From Cellulomonas sp. S1-8 (GTDB lineage: Bacteria > Actinomycetota > Actinomycetes > Actinomycetales > Cellulomonadaceae), in the NCBI RefSeq assembly GCF_026184235.1, contig NZ_CP110806.1, positions 3,410,001 through 3,474,000 on the forward strand: a stretch of DNA of 64,000 nt, given 5' to 3'. The notes under the pieces are model-generated. The model saw nothing but the letters and a program-made list of their open reading frames with translations, was not told the origin of the DNA and did not search any database. Positions 22,968-31,372 of this stretch are shown in pieces (the first letter of the stretch is position 1; every line of letters begins with the position of its first letter). The position numbers and the translations under genes are program-made.

Positions 22968-24202
22968 CGACCGCGGCGCAGGTGCTGGCCCGCTGCGACG
23001 CCCTCGCCGCGTGCAGCGACCACCCCGAGCACCTCGACCGCGCGCACCTGACGCCCGCGCTCGCCGCCGCGCACGGGCTGGTGGAGGCCTGGATGACGGC
23101 CGCCGGGCTGCGCACGTGGCGCGACCAGGCGGGCAACCTGTGCGGCCGCGTCGAGGGACGCGAGCCGGGGCTGCCCGCGCTGCTGCTGGGCTCGCACCTC
23201 GACACCGTGCCCGACGCGGGCCGGTACGACGGCATGCTCGGCGTCCTGCTGGCCGTCGCGGTGGCCGACCGCCTGCGCGACGAGGTCGCGTCGTGGCCGT
23301 GCGCGCTCGAGGTCGTCGGCTTCACCGACGAGGAGGGCGCACGCTTCGGCACCGCCCTCCTGGGCTCGCGCGCGCTGGCCGGCACCTGGGACGACGCCTG
23401 GTGGGACCTGCGCGACGCGGACGGCGTCACGCTCGCGGAGGCGGCCCGCGACTTCGGCCTGGACCCGGCGCTGATCGGCACGGCCGCGCGGCGACCCGCG
23501 GACCTCGTCGCCTACCTCGAGGCGCACATCGAGCAGGGCCCGCTGCTCCAGGACGCGGACCGCTCGCTGGGGGTCGTCACGACGATCGCGGGCGCCCGGC
23601 GGCTGCGCGTCGAGGTGGTCGGGGAGGCGCGGCACGCGGGCGGCACGCCGTACCCGCGGCGGCGCGACGCACTGGTGGGCGCCGCGGAGGCGATCGTCCT
23701 GATCGAGCGCACGGTGCGGGAGTCGGGGGCGATCGCGACGGTCGGGCAGATCGACGTCGCGCCGGGCGCGGTCAACGTCATCCCGGGACGCGCGGTGTTC
23801 TCGGTGGACCTGCGGGCCGCGTCCGACGCCGAGCGCGACGCGATGCGCGACACGCTGCTGGCCGGGATCGAGGCCGGCTGCGCGGCGCGCGGCCTGGGGG
23901 TCCGCGTCACCGACCTGTACGCGGCGCCGGCGACGCCGTGCGCGGGCTGGTTGCGCGACGCGCTGCGCGACGGCGTGGTCGCCACCGGCGACGCCGACCC
24001 GGTGGACGTGTGGAGCCGCGCGGGCCACGACGGCATGGCGGTCTCGCAGGTCACGGACGTCGGCATGCTGTTCCTGCGCTGCCACGACGGCATCAGCCAC
24101 CATCCCGACGAGGCGGTCCGCGAGGTCGACGTCGCGGCGGGGCTCGACGCGTTCACGACGGCCGTGCGGGCCGTCGCGGCACGGGCCGCGGTGCGGGCGT
24201 GA
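22964..24202 (+). CDS. allC: Allantoate amidohydrolase (M20/M40 peptidase-fold)
   Basis: 412 residues. Di-metal amidohydrolase with LLGSHLDTVPDAGRYDGMLGVLL (His and Asp ligands), VVGFTDEEGARFGTALLGS (Glu-Glu pair), EAHIEQGP, RHAGGTPYPRRRDAL (dimerisation-domain His) and SRAGHDGMAVSQV near the C-terminus with the last His in HDGISHHPDE. This pattern defines the AllC/HyuC/UAH group. Position after allantoinase supports allantoate as substrate, giving ureidoglycine and ammonia. ATGA overlap with pucG upstream and GTGA overlap with the regulator downstream. Confidence 0.9.
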   Translation: MTTAAQVLARCDALAACSDHPEHLDRAHLTPALAAAHGLVEAWMTAAGLRTWRDQAGNLCGRVEGREPGLPALLLGSHLDTVPDAGRYDGMLGVLLAVAVADRLRDEVASWPCALEVVGFTDEEGARFGTALLGSRALAGTWDDAWWDLRDADGVTLAEAARDFGLDPALIGTAARRPADLVAYLEAHIEQGPLLQDADRSLGVVTTIAGARRLRVEVVGEARHAGGTPYPRRRDALVGAAEAIVLIERTVRESGAIATVGQIDVAPGAVNVIPGRAVFSVDLRAASDAERDAMRDTLLAGIEAGCAARGLGVRVTDLYAAPATPCAGWLRDALRDGVVATGDADPVDVWSRAGHDGMAVSQVTDVGMLFLRCHDGISHHPDEAVREVDVAAGLDAFTTAVRAVAARAAVRA

Positions 24203-25077
24203 CGACCGCCCTGTCGGCTCCCTCGTCGGCGCCCCCCGTGCCCGCGGGCGTCGACGGCCTGCGTCTCGACGAGCGCGTCGCGGCCCGCTACGCCGACCTG
24301 CCCCCGCAGGAGCGCAAGGGTGCGGACGTGCTGCTCGAGCACTTCGGCGACCTCGCCACGTACTCGGCGGCCGAGCTCGCGACCCTCGCCGGGGTGTCGA
24401 AGGCGACCATGAGCCGGCTGTTCCGCAGCCTCGGCTTCGACGACTTCACCCAGGTGCGCGACCACCTGCGGGCGCTGCGGGGCCACGGGCTGCCCATGAC
24501 GCTCGGCAGCGCCACGGACCTCGACGCGCACGCCGAGGCCGAGGGCGCCGCCGTCCGCTGCGCCGTGGCGGCGCTCGCCGTGCACCTCGACGCGGTCGCG
24601 GACCTGCTCGCGCACGCGCCGCGGGTCGTCGTCGTGGGCCTGCGCACCAGCTACCCGGTGGCGCTGCACCTGCGCCAGCAGCTCACGCAGGTGCGTCCGC
24701 AGGTCGCGCTCCTGCCGCAGCCCGGGCAGTCCTGGTCGGAGGACGTGGTCGACCTGTCCCCGCAGGACGCCGTCGTGCTCGTCGCGTTCCGCCGCCGCCC
24801 GCCGGGCGTCCGCGCGCTGGCCGAGCGCCTGCGCGCGGCCGGCACCCCCGTGGTGCTGCTCGCCGACCCGACGGCGCGAGCCCTGGCGACGCACGTGACG
24901 TGGTGGGTGGAGTGCCCCGTGCAGACGCGCGGCGCGTTCGACTCCTACGCGGCGGCCTCGTCCGTCGTCGCGCTGCTCGCCGACGCCGTCCTGACGCGAC
25001 GGGGCCGGACCGGTGAGCAGCGCGTCACCGCGATCGACTCGGCGTACCGCACGCTGGGCGAGGTCGAGGCGCGCTGA
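24199..25077 (+). CDS. MurR/RpiR-family transcriptional regulator (HTH plus SIS domain)
   Basis: 292 residues. An N-terminal RpiR-type helix-turn-helix (LPPQERKGADVLLEHFGDLA ... SAAELATLAGVSKATMSRLF) at about 30-85 is followed by a SIS-fold ligand domain (APRVVVVGLRTSYPVALHLR) at about 135-270. RpiR regulators bind short palindromes and sense phosphorylated or other small metabolites. It is embedded between allC and the xanthine dehydrogenase genes with overlaps on both sides, so it is the best candidate regulator of the four GAAAC-N4-GTTTC sites. The ligand is unknown; a purine intermediate is the natural guess. Confidence 0.88.
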   Translation: MTTALSAPSSAPPVPAGVDGLRLDERVAARYADLPPQERKGADVLLEHFGDLATYSAAELATLAGVSKATMSRLFRSLGFDDFTQVRDHLRALRGHGLPMTLGSATDLDAHAEAEGAAVRCAVAALAVHLDAVADLLAHAPRVVVVGLRTSYPVALHLRQQLTQVRPQVALLPQPGQSWSEDVVDLSPQDAVVLVAFRRRPPGVRALAERLRAAGTPVVLLADPTARALATHVTWWVECPVQTRGAFDSYAAASSVVALLADAVLTRRGRTGEQRVTAIDSAYRTLGEVEAR

Positions 25078-25874
25078 TGGACCTCGCCGTGGAGTCCCTG
25101 CGCGCCGCCCGCACGCGCTCCGACCTGCACCTCGCCCCGGGTGAGCGGTACCTCGCGGGCGGGACCTGGTGGTTCTCCGAGCCGCAGCCGGGCGTCACCG
25201 GGCTGGTCGACCTCACGACGCTCGGGTGGGAGCCGGCGGAGCGGGCGGGCGACGGGCTGCGCATCGCCGCGACCTGCACGGTCGAGCAGCTCGGGGCGCA
25301 CGCGCCCGACCCGGCGTGGACCGCGTGGCCGCTGGTCGGGGCGTGCGTCGACGCGCTGCTCATGTCGTTCAAGGTGCAGGCGCAGGCGACCGTCGGCGGC
25401 AACGTCGCGCTCGGGCTGCCCGCGGGCGCGATGACGAGCCTGCTGGCCGCGCTCGACGCGGTCGCCGTGGTGTGGACGCCGGACGGCGGCGAGCGGCGGG
25501 AGGCCGTCGCGGACCTCGTCGTCGGCCCGGGCGTCACGACGCTCGCGCCGGGCGAGGTGCTGCGCGCGTTCGACGTGCCGGCGCACGCCCTGCGGTCCAG
25601 GGCCGCCGTCCGCCAGATCTCGCTGACGGCCGTGGGACGGTCCGCGTCGCTCGTCGTCGCCCGGCAGGACGCGGACGGCACGGTGACGCTCACCGTGACC
25701 GCCGCGACGCCGCACCCCGTGCAGCACCGGTTCGCCGCCATGCCGACGTCCGTGCAGGTGGACGGGGTCCTGACGGGCCTGGAGTGGTACGACGACCTGC
25801 ACGGCGCACCCGACTGGCGGCGGGCCGTGACGACGCTGCTCGCGCACGAGGTCCTGGCGGAGCTGGCCGCATGA
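25077..25874 (+). CDS. xdhB: Xanthine dehydrogenase FAD-binding subunit
   Basis: 265 residues, FAD-binding domain of the molybdopterin dehydrogenase (CO dehydrogenase medium chain) type. Motifs: YLAGGTWWFSEPQPGVTGLVDLTTL (first FAD loop), LLMSFKVQAQATVGGNVALGLPAGAM (second loop, similar to the usual TIGGNL-P-D), and a C-terminal domain with VTVTAATPHPVQHRF. The canonical AGGTDL is here AGGTWW. Begins TGATG at the regulator stop and overlaps the next gene by ATGA, so it is co-translated with the large subunit. Unassigned alternative: FAD subunit of another molybdenum hydroxylase. Confidence 0.88.
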   Translation: MDLAVESLRAARTRSDLHLAPGERYLAGGTWWFSEPQPGVTGLVDLTTLGWEPAERAGDGLRIAATCTVEQLGAHAPDPAWTAWPLVGACVDALLMSFKVQAQATVGGNVALGLPAGAMTSLLAALDAVAVVWTPDGGERREAVADLVVGPGVTTLAPGEVLRAFDVPAHALRSRAAVRQISLTAVGRSASLVVARQDADGTVTLTVTAATPHPVQHRFAAMPTSVQVDGVLTGLEWYDDLHGAPDWRRAVTTLLAHEVLAELAA

Positions 25875-28684
25875 GGGTCGACGGCGAGGACGTCACCGCG
25901 ACGCCCGCACCGGGGCAGTGCCTGCGCACGTTCCTGCGCCAGGAGGGGCACGTCGCGGTGAAGAAGGGCTGCGACTCCGGGGACTGCGGCGCGTGCACGG
26001 TGCTCGTCGACGGGCAGCCCCGCCACTCGTGCCTCGTCCCGGCGGTGCGCGTCGTCGACGCGGACGTCACGACCGCCGCGGGCCTGGGCACCCCCGACGC
26101 GCTGAGCCCGGTGCAGGAGGCGTTCGTCGAGGCGCAGGGCTTCCAGTGCGGGTTCTGCACCGCCGGCATGGTGGTCACCGCGACCGCGCTGGCCGACGAG
26201 TCCGGGCACGTGCACCTCGACGAGGACGGGCTGGTCCGCCGGTTCAAGGGCAACCTGTGCCGCTGCACCGGGTACCGCTCGGTGCGCGACGCACTGGCCG
26301 GCAAGGCGAACGTGGTGCGTGACGGGGGCGTCGGCGACTCCGTGGCCGCACCCGCCGGGCGGCGTCTGGTCTGCGGGCGCGAGCCGTTCACGCTCGACGA
26401 GACGCCCGCGGGCGTGCTGCACCTGGCGGTCCTCGGCTCGCCGCACGTGCACGCGCGGATCCTCGCGATCGACACGACGCGGGCCCAGGCGCTCCCGGGC
26501 GTGCACCTGGTGCTGACGCACCGCGACTCCCCCGACGTGCTGTTCTCGACCGGCCGTCACCAGCACCGCACCGACGACCCCGACGACACGCGCGTGCTCG
26601 ACGACGTCGTGCGGTTCCACGGGCAGCGCGTGGCGGCGGTCGTCGCGGACTCCGTGGCCCTGGCGCAGGCCGCGTGCGCGCTGATCGACGTGACCTACGA
26701 GCCGCTGCCGGCGGTGCTCGACCCCGAGGAGGCGCGCCGACCCGGCGCCCCGCTGGTGCACGGCGACAAGGACGCTGCGACGTCACGCATCGCCGACCCG
26801 TCCCACAACGTCGTCGCCGAGAGCCACGGCGAGGTCGGCGACGTGGCCGGTGCGCTCGCCGCGTCCCCGCACGTCGTGCGCGGTACGTGGCGCACGGCGC
26901 GCGTGTCGCACGCCGCCCTCGAGACGCACGCGGCCGTCGGGTGGCTCGACGACGACGGGCGGCTCGTGGTCCGGACGAGCTCGCAGGTCCCGTTCCTCGT
27001 GCGCGAGGAGCTGTGCCACGTCTTCGGGCTCGACCGCGAGCGCGTGCGGGTCGTCGTGGCGCGCGTCGGCGGCGGGTTCGGGGGCAAGCAGGAGCTGCTC
27101 ACCGAGGACCTCGTGACCCTCGCGGTGCTGCGCACGGGACGACCCGTCCAGTACGAGATGACGCGCGAGGACGAGCTCACGCTCGCGCCCTGCCGGCACC
27201 CGATGCGCGTCCACGTCACGCTGGGCGCCGACGCCGACGGCCGGCTCACCGCGATGCACCTCGACGTCCTGACCGACACCGGCGCCTACGGCAACCACGC
27301 GCCGGGCGTGATGTTCCACGGCATCCACGAGTCCGTCGCGCAGTACCGGTGCGCGACCAAACGGGTCGACGCGCAGGCGGTCTACACCCACCAGCTGCCA
27401 TCGGGGGCGTTCCGCGGGTACGGCCTGGGGCAGGTCCTGTTCGCGCTGGAGTCCGCGGTGGACGAGCTGGCGCGCGAGGTCGGGCTCGACCCGTTCGAGA
27501 TGCGTCGGCGCAACGTCGTCCGCCCCGGGGACCCGTTCCTGGTCAACCACGCCGACACGACGACCGACCTCGGGTACGGGGTCGCCGAGCCGGCCGACGA
27601 CACCCCGTCGTACGGGCTGCTGGAGTGCCTGGACCTGGTGGAGGACGCGCTGGTCACGACGCGCGCGGGCGACGCCGCGCTCGTGCCGACCGGGGACCGG
27701 TGGCGCGTCGGGGAGGGCATGGCCGTCGCCATGATCGCGACGATCCCGCCGCGCGGGCACCACTCGACCGCGGCGGTGACCGTCGGGGCGGACGGCCTCT
27801 ACGAGGTGGCCGTGGGCACCGCGGAGTTCGGCAACGGCACGTCGACCGTGCACGTGCAGCTCGTCGCGACCGCGCTGGGCACCACTCCGGAGCGCGTGCG
27901 GCTGCGGCAGTCGGACACCGACGGGTCCGGGTACGACACGGGCGCGTACGGGTCGACGGGGTCGGTGGTCGCGGGGCGCGCGGTCGCCGCGGCCGCGGCG
28001 GCGCTGCGCGATGAGCTGGTCGCGGCGGCGCGGGCGGTGGTGGGGGGTGCGTCGAACGGTGCGATGGGCGGTCCGTCGGTCGGCGCGTCGGTCGACGCGA
28101 CGGTCGGCGCGTCGGTGGGCGCGGAGACGGCCGGCGACGGCCCGCCCGTCGTCGTCGGACGCGACGGCGTGCGCGTCGGCGACCGGCTCGTGACGTTCGC
28201 CGAGCTCGGCCCCCGCACGGCCGAGGGCTCGCACCACGGCAGCCCCCGGTCGGTCGCGTTCAACGTGCACGGCTTCCGCGTCGCCGTCGACACCGCGACC
28301 GGCGCCGTCCGCATCCTGCAGTCGGTGCAGGCCGCCGACGCGGGCGTCGTCCTCAACCCCGAGCAGCTGCGCGGTCAGGTCGAGGGCGGCGTCGCGCAGG
28401 GCATCGGGTCTGCGCTGCAGGAGGAGACGGTGCTGGACGGCGGCGTCGTGGTGTCACGGGCGTTCCGCAGCTACCGCGTCCCGCAGATGGCCGACGTCCC
28501 GCCGACCTGCGTCCTGCTGGCCCGCACCCGCGACGGCCTGGGCCCCCACGGCGCGAAGTCCATGAGCGAGGCCCCGTACAACCCGGTGGCCCCGGCCCTC
28601 GCCAACGCGATCCGCGACGCGCTGGGCGTCCGCCCGCACGAGCTCCCGATGACGAAGGACCGCCTCTGGCGCCTCCTCCGCTGA
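25871..28684 (+). CDS. xdhA: Xanthine dehydrogenase fused [2Fe-2S]-molybdopterin subunit
   Basis: 937 residues. Residues 1-165 hold two [2Fe-2S] clusters: C34, C39, C42, C54 and C93, C96, C130, C132. Residues from about 175 to 937 form the molybdopterin domain: GRRLVCGREPFTLDE, RVGGGFGGKQE, LPSGAFRGYG, NGTSTVHVQL, and the active-site Glu in GAKSMSEAPYNP. The FAD domain is a separate upstream gene, so iron-sulfur and Mo parts are joined directly. It hydroxylates hypoxanthine/xanthine to urate, feeding uricase. A low-complexity insertion of about 34 residues (Gly/Ser/Val/Ala, encoded by repeats around 28039-28140) interrupts the Mo domain near residues 724-757. Confidence 0.9.
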   Translation: MRVDGEDVTATPAPGQCLRTFLRQEGHVAVKKGCDSGDCGACTVLVDGQPRHSCLVPAVRVVDADVTTAAGLGTPDALSPVQEAFVEAQGFQCGFCTAGMVVTATALADESGHVHLDEDGLVRRFKGNLCRCTGYRSVRDALAGKANVVRDGGVGDSVAAPAGRRLVCGREPFTLDETPAGVLHLAVLGSPHVHARILAIDTTRAQALPGVHLVLTHRDSPDVLFSTGRHQHRTDDPDDTRVLDDVVRFHGQRVAAVVADSVALAQAACALIDVTYEPLPAVLDPEEARRPGAPLVHGDKDAATSRIADPSHNVVAESHGEVGDVAGALAASPHVVRGTWRTARVSHAALETHAAVGWLDDDGRLVVRTSSQVPFLVREELCHVFGLDRERVRVVVARVGGGFGGKQELLTEDLVTLAVLRTGRPVQYEMTREDELTLAPCRHPMRVHVTLGADADGRLTAMHLDVLTDTGAYGNHAPGVMFHGIHESVAQYRCATKRVDAQAVYTHQLPSGAFRGYGLGQVLFALESAVDELAREVGLDPFEMRRRNVVRPGDPFLVNHADTTTDLGYGVAEPADDTPSYGLLECLDLVEDALVTTRAGDAALVPTGDRWRVGEGMAVAMIATIPPRGHHSTAAVTVGADGLYEVAVGTAEFGNGTSTVHVQLVATALGTTPERVRLRQSDTDGSGYDTGAYGSTGSVVAGRAVAAAAAALRDELVAAARAVVGGASNGAMGGPSVGASVDATVGASVGAETAGDGPPVVVGRDGVRVGDRLVTFAELGPRTAEGSHHGSPRSVAFNVHGFRVAVDTATGAVRILQSVQAADAGVVLNPEQLRGQVEGGVAQGIGSALQEETVLDGGVVVSRAFRSYRVPQMADVPPTCVLLARTRDGLGPHGAKSMSEAPYNPVAPALANAIRDALGVRPHELPMTKDRLWRLLR

Positions 28685-28693
28685 CCCACGCAC

Positions 28694-28723
28694 GGAGAGT
28701 GGTCACACACGTGACCACTCTCC
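28694..28723. terminator. Perfect palindrome (family 2) after the xanthine dehydrogenase gene
   Basis: Arms GGAGAGTGGTCAC (28694-28706) and GTGACCACTCTCC (28711-28723) are perfect 13-bp complements around a 4-base loop, ten bases past the xdhA stop. A likely terminator. Similar palindromes with GTGGTCAC/GTGACCAC cores occur at 52069-52096 and 53205-53231, so it is also a dispersed repeat. A half copy (GTGACCACTTCCGG) follows at about 28742-28755. Confidence 0.7.
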
Positions 28724-28881
28724 GCTGCCAGCCCTGCGGATGTGACCACTTCCGGGCCGAGCCGGCCGGCCGAGCCCACGGCCCGCAGCCGAAGGGCCGT
28801 TGTGGGCAGGGCGACTGGTTGTCGACCCACCCCTCGATGCACGTGCCGAGGTACTGATACCGCGAGTGATACCGTGCGCCC

Positions 28882-29085
28882 ATGGCGATGACCCTGCGAC
28901 TCGACTCAGCCGAGACAGAAGCCCTGAGGCGCCGCGCGGAGGTCGAGCACCGCTCGATGCAGGACGTGGCGCGACAGGCCGTGCGGGACTACATCGAGCG
29001 CACGTCGCGCGACGACCTCATCAACGCCGTCATGGACAGCGAGCTGCCTCGCTACGCCGAGGCGCTCGAGCGCCTCGGTCGATGA
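28882..29085 (+). CDS. Ribbon-helix-helix antitoxin
   Basis: 67 residues. MTLRLDSAETEALRRRAEVE fits the beta-strand and first helix of a CopG/RHH DNA-binding domain, and SMQDVARQAVRDYIERTSR the second helix. The remainder (DDLINAVMDSELPRYAEALERLG) would wrap the toxin. It overlaps the Doc-like toxin gene by ATGA, the standard toxin-antitoxin arrangement. A direct repeat TGATACCG lies just upstream of the ATG with leaderless spacing and could be part of the promoter/operator for autoregulation. Confidence 0.82.
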   Translation: MAMTLRLDSAETEALRRRAEVEHRSMQDVARQAVRDYIERTSRDDLINAVMDSELPRYAEALERLGR

Positions 29086-29456
29086 TCTACCTCACCGCCG
29101 AGGAGCTGCTGGTCGTCGCACGACGCGTCGTAGGTGACCTGGCGGTGCGTGACCTCGGCCTCGTCGAGTCCGCCGCCGCACGGCCGAGGACTCGAATCGG
29201 CGCGACCGACACGTACCCCGACCTGCTCACCAAGGCCGCCGCGCTCCTGCACTCGCTGACCTGCCACCACGCTCTCCTGGACGGCAACAAGCGGCTCGCG
29301 CTTGCCGGGACGATCGTGTTCCTCGGAGTCAACGGCACCCGACTCACCGCCACGAACGACGAGGCCTACGAGCTCGTCATGGACGTCGCCGCAGGCCGCG
29401 TGAACGACGTCGAGAGCATCCGTGCCCGCCTCTCGGACCTCACCGAAGCCTGGTGA
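29082..29456 (+). CDS. doc: Doc-type Fic toxin
   Basis: 124 residues, typical Doc length. The Fic motif is HALLDGNKR at 63-71 (consensus HxFxDxNKR), followed by LALAGTIVFLGVNG. Upstream blocks YLTAEELLVVARRV and AATDTYPDLLTKAAALLHSL-like sequence match Doc. Doc kinases phosphorylate EF-Tu and arrest translation. The cognate antitoxin here is of the RHH type and not Phd. All catalytic residues seem intact except the Phe of the motif, here Leu. Confidence 0.88.
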   Translation: MIYLTAEELLVVARRVVGDLAVRDLGLVESAAARPRTRIGATDTYPDLLTKAAALLHSLTCHHALLDGNKRLALAGTIVFLGVNGTRLTATNDEAYELVMDVAAGRVNDVESIRARLSDLTEAW

Positions 29457-29517
29457 GGTCCGGGCACGACCAGGTCTGCCAACGCGATCAGTTGTCGATC
29501 CACCCGAACGGACCGGC

Positions 29518-29856
29518 TCAACGCAGCGAGGCCTGAACCTTGTCGAGCTGCACCAGCAGGTCCGGGATCACACCGTGCGCCGTGGAGACCAGAACGTCCG
29601 TGTCGGCCGACCAGTAGCCGTGCACGATCCGGTTGCGCAGCCCGGCGGCGCGACGCCAAGGAACCTCCGGGTGCTGCGCCCGCGTCTCCTGCGACACCTG
29701 GGTCGCCGCCTCCCCGAGGACGGTGAAGTTCCACAGCAGAGCCTCACGCACAGTGGCGTCCCGCTCGACGGCGGCCGCGTCGAGGCCCGAGGTGAGCGCA
29801 GCGATCCGCCCAGCAGCATCGATCATCTCGACGACGAACAGCAGGTCAGGCCGCAT
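29518..29856 (-). CDS. HEPN-domain RNase toxin (DUF86/HepT-like)
   Basis: 112 residues from ATG 29854-29856. The HEPN catalytic motif RNRIVHGY gives R74-x4-H79 and Y81. Helices FVVEMIDAAGRIAALTSG and VREALLWNFTVLGEAATQV match the DUF86 pattern. The gene overlaps the nucleotidyltransferase gene by 11 bases, the usual MntA-HepT layout in which the transferase modifies the tyrosine near the HEPN motif and silences the toxin. Confidence 0.88.
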   Translation of the reverse strand: MRPDLLFVVEMIDAAGRIAALTSGLDAAAVERDATVREALLWNFTVLGEAATQVSQETRAQHPEVPWRRAAGLRNRIVHGYWSADTDVLVSTAHGVIPDLLVQLDKVQASLR

Positions 29857-30142
29857 AGAGCGCCCGGGCCTCCGTCTCGATGCGCTCACGCAGCAGCGGG
29901 TGCACGGCTCTGCGTGAGACCAGGTCGACCGGACGTCCGAGGATCTCCGACATCTCATCGGCAGCATCGATGATCTCCCAGGTCACGTGCCGCCCGGGGA
30001 GAAGGTCGTAGAGCACGTCGATGTCGGAGTCTGTGCGCTCCTCGCCACGCGCCACTGACCCGAAGACCTCGAGCCTGGCGAACCCGTACCTCGCGCACAG
30101 CTCGACCAGCGCGCGGTACTGGCGCTCGTCGACATGGATCAT
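29846..30142 (-). CDS. MNT-domain nucleotidyltransferase antitoxin
   Basis: 98 residues, minimal nucleotidyltransferase with GSVARGEERTDSDIDVL: GS at 28-29, D40 and D42 as metal ligands. The following region (LGRPVDLVSRRAVHPLLRERIETEARALY) is the normal C-terminus of the family and may hold the third Asp. First gene of the pair; it adenylylates partner HEPN toxins in studied systems. ATG at 30140-30142. Confidence 0.88.
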   Translation of the reverse strand: MIHVDERQYRALVELCARYGFARLEVFGSVARGEERTDSDIDVLYDLLPGRHVTWEIIDAADEMSEILGRPVDLVSRRAVHPLLRERIETEARALYAA

Positions 30143-30362
30143 GGCGACAGGCTAGCCGTCAGCCGGCCGCGGCGGGAGGTCCATGCACGCAACCCCACCG
30201 CGCCGGGCAACGCGACTCCTGTGGCGCCGGTCGCGCCGGCCGATGTCGCCCGTCGGGCGAGCAACTCACCACCCCAGCAGTGCCAGCGGCACCACCGCGA
30301 CGCCGTCGGCTTCGGCCGGCGTGGCACCGGCCGCGACGACCTCGACCTCATCCGGTCCGGCC

Positions 30363-31193
30363 CTAGGCGCGGACCCCGGCAAGGAACGGCAGCACCACGG
30401 CGAGGGTCTGCTCGGGGTACTGGACGTGCGGGTAGTGCCCGGCGCCGTCGATCATCCTCAGCTGGCCCAGCCCGGCCGGCAGGTCGGCGAGGACCGCCTC
30501 ACCCTCGGCGCGCGGCGAGCCCCAGTCGGGGTCGAGGCTGCCTTGCACGATCAGCGTCGGGCAGGTGACGTTGCCGAGCTGCGCGCCCGCGTCGGCCGGG
30601 GTGGACGTGCCCATCTTCTGCAGCATCTTCATGCGGCCCGGCTCCTGGAGCATCGTCGTGATCTGCTCCAGGCGGACTGCCCAGTCCGCGGGCTTCACGC
30701 CCGGGTAGGCGACGTCCAGGTACTTCTCCCACTGCCGGGTGCTGCCCAGCAGGCCCATGCCGAGCAGGTGCGTGGTTCCGCGCCGGTAGGCGGCCACGCG
30801 CAGGTCGGCCAGCGAGACCGTCTGCTTGCGGGTGAAGGGTGCGATCTCGACCAGCGCGGTGACCAGCTCCGGGGCCTGGGCCGCGGCGATCGTCACCGCT
30901 CCCCCGGCGATGGAGTGCCCGACGAGCGTCGCCGCCCCGCCGAGGTGCCGGACGAGCGCGATCAGGTCGCCGGCGAGGTCGGTGCGGGTGGCGGACGGCC
31001 AGCCGACGCTGGACTCGCCGTGGCCGCGCAGGTCGACCGCCGCGACCCGGTACCCGGCCGCCACCAGCGCGGGGGCGAGGAACCGGTAGGCCGCCCGACT
31101 GTCGCCCATGCCGTGGGCGAGCACCACCAGCGGGCCGTCACCGGTGACGTCGTAGGCGAGGGTCCCGCCGTCGATCTCGAGGAACTGGGTCAT
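30363..31193 (-). CDS. Alpha/beta-fold hydrolase
   Basis: 276 residues. ATG at 31191-31193 preceded by GGAGG eight bases away. Hydrolase fold blocks: LVVLAHGMGDSRAAYRFL (oxyanion HG), VAAVDLRGHGESS, the nucleophile elbow GHSIAGG with Ser, IVQGSLDPDWGSP (Asp) and GAGHYPHVQYPEQ (His). The triad is complete. The substrate cannot be read from sequence; esterase, lactonase and haloperoxidase-like enzymes share this layout. Transcribed divergently from the GyrI-like gene; the preceding 220 bp downstream (30143-30362) shows no gene. Confidence 0.85.
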   Translation of the reverse strand: MTQFLEIDGGTLAYDVTGDGPLVVLAHGMGDSRAAYRFLAPALVAAGYRVAAVDLRGHGESSVGWPSATRTDLAGDLIALVRHLGGAATLVGHSIAGGAVTIAAAQAPELVTALVEIAPFTRKQTVSLADLRVAAYRRGTTHLLGMGLLGSTRQWEKYLDVAYPGVKPADWAVRLEQITTMLQEPGRMKMLQKMGTSTPADAGAQLGNVTCPTLIVQGSLDPDWGSPRAEGEAVLADLPAGLGQLRMIDGAGHYPHVQYPEQTLAVVLPFLAGVRA

Positions 31194-31223
31194 GACTGCC
31201 TCCGGAGGGATTCCACGATGCTC

Positions 31224-31240
31224 GGCTAACTTCCTTAGCC
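31224..31240. promoter_or_regulatory. Inverted repeat GGCTAA-N5-TTAGCC between divergent genes
   Basis: Perfect 6-bp arms around CTTCC in the comparatively AT-rich region between the hydrolase and the GyrI-like gene. On the minus strand a possible -10 (TATAGA near 31252-31257) lies upstream, so the palindrome would sit at the start of the hydrolase transcript. A candidate operator; no partner regulator is obvious. Confidence 0.4.
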
Positions 31241-31372
31241 ACAAGCTAGTGTCTATAGCCTCTCCCCACAACCCCCGAACCCACTCCCACCGCCGCTCCA
31301 CGGCCTGGTCCGCATCAGCGCCGATCGCTGTCGCTAGGGTGGAGACGGCCCGCAGCACAGGAGGTGATCGCC

